DNA of 11,173 nt. It comes from Baffinella frigidus (taxonomy: Eukaryota > Cryptophyceae > Cryptomonadales > Baffinellaceae). Below the pieces are notes generated by a model. That model was not told the origin of the DNA and did no database searches. It was given only the letters and a program-made list of their open reading frames with translations. Where the stretch lies: positions 136,199 through 147,371 of the forward strand of contig MU646854.1 of assembly GCA_026770585.1 (NCBI GenBank), read 5' to 3'. A program made the translations under genes and the position numbers. Below, in pieces: positions 1 to 8,912 of the stretch (its first letter is position 1; the number at the start of each line of letters is the position of its first letter).

Positions 1-53
1 CACCCTACACCCTACACCCTACACCCTACACCCTACACCCTACACCCTACACC
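1..53 (+). repeat. CACCCTA heptamer tandem array
   Basis: About seven consecutive copies of CACCCTA open the window, a variant of the plant-type telomeric C-strand heptamer. Because similar arrays recur across the whole window and coding sequence follows, this is interstitial telomere-like sequence and not evidence of a chromosome end. Confidence 0.95.
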
Positions 54-316
54 CGGAGGCCCTCACACCCGCCCCTATGTTGCTCGCAAGTGGAGGCTCT
101 TTTTTCATAGAACTCAAAACGCTGCGTTGAAAACAAATTACGACCTGTGCAACTTGTTCAAAGACGGCAATTCGTCAAGTCGCAGGCGGCCAAGGAACTT
201 AGGGTTTAAGTTTTGGGGTTTGGGGTTTGTGCCTGTCCTACCGGAATAGCTCTGCTCAACGCCCCTCGTCAACTTTATGCATCTCGTCAACATTGATACC
301 CCCGTCAACTTTGCAG
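54..316 (+). other. Upstream intron or flank; part of a dispersed repeat and a triplicated acceptor region
   Basis: No gene is supported here. Around 172-196, acggcaattcgtcaag and gcggccaagg match a segment at 5787-5820 (about 26 of 32 bases). A G-rich telomere-like stretch (gggtttaagttttggggttt) lies near 201-230. At 266-316 the motif ctcgtcaac occurs three times, the last copy ending in the exon A acceptor ttgcag. Confidence 0.6.
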
Positions 317-375
317 GCCTGTCTCGTGGAGGACTCCCCCGTGGAGGAGTTCTACTTCACTGAGCGCGCCGTCAG
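317..375 (+). CDS. Exon A (residues 1-20, phase 0 to 2)
   Basis: Acceptor ttgcag, donor gtcgct. It encodes ACLVEDSPVEEFYFTERAV plus two bases of a split Arg codon. The donor runs straight into a long CT microsatellite. The two leftover bases match exon B, 2 kb away, which needs one incoming base. The coding frame continues open upstream of the acceptor, so a longer exon is possible, but the upstream stretch does not look coding. Upstream exons must exist outside the window if this is internal. Confidence 0.66.
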
Positions 376-3300
376 GTCGCTCTCTCTCTCTCTCCCCCCC
401 CCCCCCTCACCCCAACTCTGTCTCTGTCTCTGTCTCTGTCTCCCTCTCTCTGTCTCTGTCACCCTCTCTCTCTCGCTCTCTCGCGCTCTCTCGCTCTCTT
501 TCTCTGTCTCTTTCACCCCCCCCCTCTCCCCCCCTGTCTCTCTCTCTCCCTCTCTCTCCTTGACTTCCTCTCCCTCTCTTCCTCTCTCTCTCTCTCTCTT
601 TCGCTCTCTCTCTCTCTCTCACAAACACACATTCACAGGTCTCCCCCGCGAGCTGAACCTTGAACCAAACCCCAAACCCTAAGCCCTAAACCCCACACCC
701 CCAACCCCACACCCTGAACCCAACCCCCCATTAGAGCACTTCTGCAAGGGTGGCTTGCGAACGGGCTAGTCCTAGGAGCATAGGCCCATCCTAGGGGCGG
801 CGAGTGTCCTTAACTCCGAGTTACCCCTGTATTGTAGAATTCGGGTTGGCTTGGATTTTGGGTCAGGGTCGGGAATTCCAAAATCCAAGAATGTTTTGTT
901 AGATGACTGGCTTAAATCAAGTTTTATGCTATCTTATGCATGAGATTGATGACAAGATATCTTGTCTTTGCATCCCCCACCCATAAGATGACACAAAACG
1001 GCGCATTTTTGTCAGATTTCTGCCCGACCCGGCCCTCGGAAAATCCAAGCCAACCCGAATTCTACAATACCAACACGGACCACACAACGGGCTACGAGTA
1101 AAGTTGATTCGTCCCCGGGATCCACGCCAAAAGTCAGCAATTGTAGCCATTCTTAGGTGAGATAATGTTTCGTTTGTGCCAGGAAATTGTTTTAAGAGGC
1201 GGCCGCAACCTTCCATTCTGGTTGGTGACCTGGCGTGGCCCGCCTCGGGACACTCTGAGAGGCCCGCCTCGGGGCACGTTTCCCTTTGATAGGCCCGCTT
1301 CAAGACAGGCGTGCGTGCTCTCTATCACATACCCTCACGTTTATCCATGCACAGAGCTTGAGCTTTCCGCGGGCGTGCATTTTGACCAACTGCACAGCGG
1401 GCTACGAGGGGGGGGTTGGTGGCTTACTTGAATCCGGAAACCTGAAACCCCAAACCCCTGAGCAGCACACCGACGGTCCTTGGATGGAGAGACATCGTAA
1501 ACCCCAAACCCCAAACCCCAAACCCCAAACCCTAAACCCTAAACCCTAAGCCCTAAGCCCCACACCCCAAACCCCAAACCCAAAACCTCAAACCCCAAAC
1601 CCCCAACCCCTAAACCCAAAACCCAAACCCCAAACCCTAAACCCTAAACTCCAACCCCAGGTCGTCGATTACTGGGCATTCGGAAACGACTTTTCCCGCC
1701 AGTACGAAGCCCGAAACCCGAAGCCCGAAACCCGGAACCCGGAACCCGAACCCCGAAAATCGAAGCCCGAAACCCGAAAACCGAAAACCGGAACCCGGAA
1801 CCCGGAACCCGGAACCCGGAACCCGGAACCCGGAACCCGAAACCCGAAACCCGAACCTGAAACCCGGAACCCGAAACCCGGAATTCCGAACCCCGAACCC
1901 CGAACCTGAAACCCAGACTCCGGAACCCGGATCCCGGATCCCGGATCCCGGATCCCGAACCCCGGAAACCGGAAACCGGAAACCGGAACCCGGAACCTGA
2001 AACCCGGAACCCGAAACCCGGAACCCGGAACCTGAAACACGGAACCCGGAACCCGGAACCCGGAACCCGAACCCCGAAATCCCGAAACCCGAAACCCGAA
2101 ACCCGAACCTGAAATCCGGAACCCCGAACCCCGAGCCCCGAGCCCCGGAACCCGGAACCCGGAACCCGGAACCCAGAACCTGAAACCCGAAACCCGAAAC
2201 CCGAAACTCCGAATTCGAAACCTGAAACCCGGAACCCGGAACCTGAAAGCCGAAAAGCCGAAAAGCCGAAAAGCCTTGGCGAAAGCAGCTCGCCTCGGGA
2301 CACTCTGACAGGCCCGCTTCTGCAGGAGATCAAATCGAGGCTGTGGCTTGGGTCATTTCCTCCAGCCAGAACTTCGAGTTCGAAGCTCTGGCCAAAGGAA
2401 TTGCTTCAAGCTCGATACGCGGTCTGATCCGCCTCGTGTGGCAGGGGGCGCCTCGCGGCGTCGACGCCGATGGATCAGCTCGTCGACTCGAACTACAAGC
2501 TCGAATGGATCTCGGCTGAGAAGCGCAGCCTCCTCTACATCCAGGTTACGATCCTCTTCTTCTTAAGCTTCTTAAGCCCGCCGTAAACCCTCCTTACGCC
2601 ATAAACCCTCATGAAAACCTGACTAAACCCTAACGATACCCTTAATCCTCCCTTAACCCTCCCTAAACCCCACACCATCCCTCCCCCCCCTCCCCAGAAC
2701 CTCCGTAAACCCTCCCCAAAACCTCCTTAAACCCTACCTAAACCCTCCCCAATCTCTCCCTAAACCCTCCCTGCATACTCATCCCGACGAGTCGTTAATT
2801 GCAACCCTCGAGGATTCCAAACCGAACTCATTCTGAACTCCAAGAACTCTGAACAAGCTCTTCCTGAACCCCAACCACTCTGAACAAGAGACCATCTTCA
2901 TGGGCATTGTCGACCAAACCGAAGTGCATCGTACGACAAACCGAAGTGGATCAAATCGAGGCTATGGCTTGGGCCATTTCCTTCAGCCAGAGCCTCGAGT
3001 TCGAGGCTCTGGCCGAAGGAGTTGCTTCAAGCTCGATAATCGGTTTGATCCTCCTCAGAGGGCTTGTGGTGAACCCCGAAATCGAAACAGGAGACGGCGT
3101 TCCGCGAGGCGGTGCCTTTCTTCATGGGGATTGTGGACCTATACGACCAGAACGTCGCGGCCTTCGGAAACACCGCCTTCCTGGTACGTGCTTGACAGTC
3201 ACGAGGTGGACACGTGGTTCTAGTGCCCCCATTAACCGCGGATAGCGTTCTAGAACGTTCTAGAACATTCTCCATGGGCGTCGTCGACCTGTGCGACCAC

Positions 3301-4817
3301 AACGTCGCGGCCTTCGGAAACACCGCCTTCATGGTACTATTTGGCTCCCTCCTGTTGCTACATGAAAGAGCAATTTCGGAACAAGACAGAATCTGTCCCG
3401 CTGTCTTATGCTTCCAAAGCTTACGCTGAGGGTGGGTATGCAAATTTAGGCATAAAACCAAGGCTTAAAATAGCATAAATCTGGACAGATTCTGTCTTCT
3501 TCCGAGATGAAAATCGAGACTGTTAAATTGATGCTGTCAAATTTGATTAGAGACTATGGAGTGTGAGCATTGACCCATACGGCAACCCTAAACAGGACGC
3601 TCTATATCAAACCATAAACCCTGCATCACACTCTAAACCCTTAACCCCTCATCCCTAAAACAAAAGGTGGTTGGCATGAACGTGGTGGTGAACTCGCTGC
3701 TGGTGCTCCTTCTCTCGTACATGACCATCACGACCGTTCGCGTCCTCACCACCGTCCAGTTCCAGGTCGCCTATGATTGTACCTAGGATAGGGCGGCAGT
3801 TGGCAGGATAGGCCGTCAGTTGGGTGGATAGGGCGTCAGTTGGGTGGATAGGGCGCCAGTTGGCAATGGATAGGGCGTCGGTTGGCTCCTCACCTTCATG
3901 ACCATCACGACCGTGCGCGTCCTCACCACCGTCCAGTTCCAGGTCAGCCTATCCAGAGGTCGTCGAGTGTAGTCACGAGGTGGTCACGCGGTTCTAGTGC
4001 CCCCATTAACCGCGGATAGCGTTCTAGTGCCCCCGTTAACCGCGGATAGCGTCTTGCTGACAGTTCGTCCTCACCACCATCCAGTTCCAGGTTAGCCATA
4101 ACCTGTATACTAGCCCTGTTTCCGTCTGTTGAGGCTCTCCACTCTGGTGTGCCCAAGCTCAGTTGGCTTTGTTCACGACCGCAAACATCTTCTCCTGCTC
4201 TGAAGACATTATTCCTGCGCCTCGCGTCAAAAAACGTTTCAGACTGACGTGTCAGGGAACGCCACGGGGCCTCCGCGCCAGGTCATAAGTCGGATTTTCT
4301 TTTTACTACACCATCTACGGATAAAGTTGATTCTCGCCAGGGAAACACGCCAAAAGTGTTGGGAATTGGAGCCCTTCGTGGGCGCTACATTGTTTTTTTG
4401 TGCCACAAAACACTTTTAGCGCGAACCGTTGCGTGTGAAATTCCCAGTTGTGACATGGTGTGGCTTCTTGCTTACAGCAACCTCTTGCGCATCACGGCGG
4501 TGGCCTCACAGTGGAGCCTCAACTTAGGTGGTGGCCTAACAATCGAAAGTGGCCCGTCAACTTAGGTGGTGGCGTGCCGGCTGGCGCTGACACTCCCGCG
4601 CGCGAGCGTCAAGAAGCTCTGCAGATTCTACGATGACGAACACAGGCAGCTCTCTGTCATCGGCGACGAGCAGGTCGCAACCCTAAAGTTGACGGGTTTG
4701 TACCGCGGACCCATATTGTCAACTTAAGAATAGTCACCAAGAAGCTCTGCAAGTTCTACGATGACGAACACAATCAGCTCTCTGTCATCGGAGACGGACA
4801 GGTCACGTGACCCCCCG

Positions 4818-4870
<53 letters not shown>

Positions 4871-7800
4871 CAGAGAGGGAGAGAGAGAGACTTAGACGAA
4901 CACAAGCAGCTTTCGGTCATCAGGGACGAACAGGTCTCTCCCCCAACGGTCCTATCAGAGAGAGATTGGTAATGTATTGCCAAACAACCAGCGTCAGCGC
5001 CGCACATGCCTTACGCATTGTGCTACTACTGTACCCCGGTCCTATCAGTCTATTTGGGCGCACCAGTGCGGTGAGACCAGGCTCGTTCCTGCTCCAAGGT
5101 TGACGGGTTTGTACCACGGACCCATATTGTTAACTTGAGAATAGTCGTCAAGAAGCTCTCCAAGTTCTCCCCACAACCTAAACCCTACCCCTAAACCCTA
5201 GCCCCTAACCCCTAACCCCTAATGAGAGAGAACTTTATTACTTAACTCCGAACCCTAACCCCTACCCCTAACCCCTAAATCCTAAATCCTAAACATCAAA
5301 CCCTGAACCCTAACCCCTCAACCCTCAACCCTCAACCCTCAACCCCAAACCCCAAACCCCAAACCCCAAACCCTAAACCCTACCAAACACGCCTAACCCC
5401 TCGAAAACAAACAAACAGGCGGCGCAAGACGAAATCCTGGCAGGGGACAAGGTCTTTACCCCAACCTCCAAACCCTAAACCCTAAACCCTGAACCCTCAA
5501 CCCTGAACCCTAAACCCTAAACCTTAACCAAGGACGACATCCTGGCAAACTTCACGGAGCACGAGCACGATTCCGGAGGGCACTTCCACGGGATGCAAAG
5601 GGCGTCCAGTCTCGGGTCACAGAATGTACACCCGCCCCCCAGAACCCTGGAGCGTGTCTGGTAGGACGTGGCCGCTTCCGACCTGCCGAAGTGCCGACTT
5701 GGCGACTTGAGAAGAGTTGTAAAGTCCGTTCAACGTTTCTGAAAACGCACCGTTTCGAGTTTCGTGGTATAAAGGGAATTTATAAGTCGGCAATTCGACA
5801 AATCGAGGACGGCCAAGTCCTGCCGGACTTGTTCTGCGCAAGCCCTAGACCCCAGATCCTCGCAAGCTCCTGCTATTTCCCAAGTACGCACCACCAGCGC
5901 GATCTCCAAGCATTTAAACCACAAACTCTAACCCCGAAACCCTAAAACCGAAACCCCAAACCCAAACACCAAACACCAAACACCAAACCTAAACACCAAA
6001 CTCCAAACACCAAACACCACACCACACACCACACACCACACACACCACACACACCACACCCCAAACCCCAAACCCCTAAACCCTAAAACCTAAAACACAG
6101 TGTGGCGCTAACCCTGGACCCCCCAAAACAGTCATTGGACGAGGGCCCCCCTGCAGGCTTCCATGCCACGTCGCAGCCTCTGGCGCTGGCGCTCGAGGCA
6201 ACGCTCGAGGCGCCCGAGTCGCGCGGCGGTTCTGTCAGCTCTGACAAGCCCGTGTTCAACATGGCGGGGCCTGCGCCCGCTGCCTCGGGGCCCGCGTCGA
6301 GGTCCCGCCCTTTACGTTCTTTAGGTTCTACGAGCTCCCACCATGGGCGGACACCGGAACTTGTTCTGCAGAAAGGCCATGCTTCCTTTCGGATCACATC
6401 AAGCCCCCGTGTACAGAGGATCGCCCCGTCCGCTGTGTGTGCGTGCGTGTATATCCACCCTTATATCAAGTGTTGGAAGCCTTAAGATACACAACTATTT
6501 AGTTGTGTTCCGAGATGAAATCCTCCCCAACGTTTCCCCACCGTACTCCGCAACGAGTCGCCTCTGTCCCAACTCCTGAACAGTTCCCAAAGGGAAAGTC
6601 CGTCCCCATAGCAGCCTCACGTCGATGTGCTCCTGCGCCCCTCTCCTGCTGAACCTCTCCCCTCGGTCCCAACAGCAAGCACCTCAAGTCGGCGATGAAG
6701 GGCTCGATGAAGAGCCCGCCCAACGTCTCGTCCCCACAGCTCACGCCCGACGCTCTTGTACGACCCCAAACCCTAAGTCCTGAGCCCTCAACCCTCAGTG
6801 TTTGCTTCACAGTAACCCTCGCATTTGCCTAAACCCTAAACCCTAAACCCTAAACCCTAAACATTAAACCCTGAACAATAAACCCTAAACCCTAAACCCT
6901 AAACCCTAAACCCTAAACCCTAAACCCTATTCCCTACACCCTACACCCTAAACCCTAAACCATAAACTGAAACCCCTAAACCCTAAACTTTAAACTTTAA
7001 AACCTTATCCCCAAACTTCAACCCCTAAACCCCGGACCCTCAAACCCAAACCCCAAACCCCAAACCCTACACTCCAAACCCTACACTCCAAACCCTAAAC
7101 CCCAAACCCCAAACCCTAGACCCCTAATAAACCCTAAGGTTTAGGGTGAAGTAAACCCTCAAGCCTAACCCGCAAAGCGTACACTGCATCAGGTGAGCCT
7201 GCAGAGGCAGCTGAGCGACGACAGCGTTGGCTCCAACGGCTACGTTCAGAGCTACCTCACGTGACCCCCAGCCCCTAGCTCTGCCTGAGTAACACTACAC
7301 ACCCTCAAGGCGAGCGAGGATGTTTCCGATTGGGGTGTCGCAGCGAGGCGCGTAGACCATCCTTGGTTTAGGGTTTGGGGTTCAGGGTGTAGGGGTGTAG
7401 GGGTGTAGGGGTGTAGGTTGTAGGGTGTAGGGTGAAGGGTTTGGGGTGTAGGGTTCAGGTTTTAGGGCTTCAACATCCTGATCACCTCACGGCAGTCCCA
7501 AACCCTAAGCCCCCCCCCCCCCCGACCCCAAACCATACCCGGGGTTATGGTTTAGTTTTGGCTGTTTTCGAGCACTTCGAATTCTTCTTCTATTAGCTCT
7601 GAAATCGAAGACCCTCCCTATGCCCAAATCCCGAACCCCTCACCCTAAACTCTAAACCCGAAACCCGAAACCCGAAACCCCAAACCCCAAACCCCAAACC
7701 CTAAACCCCAGACCCCAACCCCAAACCTTGAACCCTGAACCCTAAACCCTTAAACAGGCAGGAGTATGATTCGCACACGAGGAAAGACGTGATTCATTCT

Positions 7801-8872
7801 GGTTCGCCTGTGGTCAAAGGTCCGCCCCACTATCGCAGAGAGAGATAGCGCGAGAGAGAGACATATAGAGAGACAGACAGACAGACTCTCACTCTCTCTC
7901 TTGCTCTCTCGGTTCGCCTGTGGCCAAAGGTCCGCCCGACTCTCTCAGAGACAGATAGAGCGAGAGACAGAGAGACAGACAAACAGACAGACAGACTCTC
8001 ACTCACTCTCTCACTCACTCTCTCACTCACTCTCTGGCTCTCTCAATTAGCCTGCTCTCTCTGAGACATAGAGAGCGAGAGACAGAGAGACAGAGAGACA
8101 GACAGACTCTCATTCACTCTATCACTCACTCTGTCGCTCTCTCGGTTCGCCTGCGGCCAAAGGTACGCCCGACTCTCTCACACTCTCACTCGCTCACTCT
8201 CTCGCTCGCTCTCGCTCTCTCTCTCTCTCTCTCTGGTTAAGGCTCCTCGTACGACCACCCGCGTGACCACCCTTGTGACCGTCCGCGTGACCGCGCAGCC
8301 GAGGCAAAGGAGGACGTGGTTTTGAAGACCAAGAAGAGGCGCGGGAAGGCGAAAAAGGGCGAAAGCCAGAGCGAAGTGCGCCTCGTGAGGTAACCTAAAC
8401 CTAAACCCTGAGGGTTGAGGGTTGAGCGTTGAGGGTTCCAACGTATTCCCTATCCGAGGAGGCTACGCCCCTCGAAAATGGGTTTAGGGTTTAGGGTTGA
8501 GGAATAAGGGGGAAAATGTGTTGCATTGGCGTGGATTGCGCTTGAAATGCGTACAAATTGCTGCTCTACACCCTAAACCCCCTACCCCCTAAACCTTAAA
8601 CCCCAAACCCCAAACCTTGAACTCAAAACCCCAACTCCCAAACCCTAAACCCTGGACCCTAAACCCCAACCCCTAAACCCCCAGCTCAATGGGCTTCGAG
8701 GACACCGTCAAGGGGGAGGAGAAGGAGGAAGGAGACACCGAGGTGGAGGACGACTCGTCTCCGCAGTCAGCCTCGGGGTCGGGATCAGGGGAGGGCGGCT
8801 CGCCGGGCGTCACTGTGCCCGGTACCGTTGTCTTTGTTGCTGCCGAGAGAGAGAGAGGTCTTGGTTGATACC

Positions 8873-8912
<40 letters not shown>

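Noticed and set aside
1-53. A true chromosome end
   Set aside because: The array is only about 50 bp, is a variant unit, and similar tracts continue through the introns for 11 kb.
227-682. 151-codon + strand ORF starting at 227
   Set aside because: Only its 317-375 part looks coding; the remainder is telomere-like sequence and a CT microsatellite after a donor site.
1644-2333. 229-codon minus-strand ORF with Gly-Phe-Arg-Val-Pro-Gly-Ser repeats
   Set aside because: It is the translation of a stop-free heptamer satellite; it has no independent codon signal and lies inside an intron of the opposite-strand gene.
2470-2472. ATG in exon B as the gene start
   Set aside because: Residues before it are in frame with a good acceptor, and the phase matches exon A, so it is more likely internal; a 5' end here cannot be fully excluded.
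2949-3069. The 108-bp repeat as a coding exon (reads AMAWAISFSQSLEFEALAEG in one frame)
   Set aside because: A phase-fitting donor would leave an intron of only about 22 nt before exon C, or 9 nt before exon B in the other copy, and exons B and C already join in phase without it.
4735-4933. Exon E echoes as real alternative exons
   Set aside because: Their available acceptors enter in a phase that would shift the frame relative to exons D and E.
7262-7264. TGA after exon J as the end of the gene
   Set aside because: Possible, but the AC\|GT donor lets the frame continue, and ten or more downstream exons remain in phase and end in a second membrane helix.
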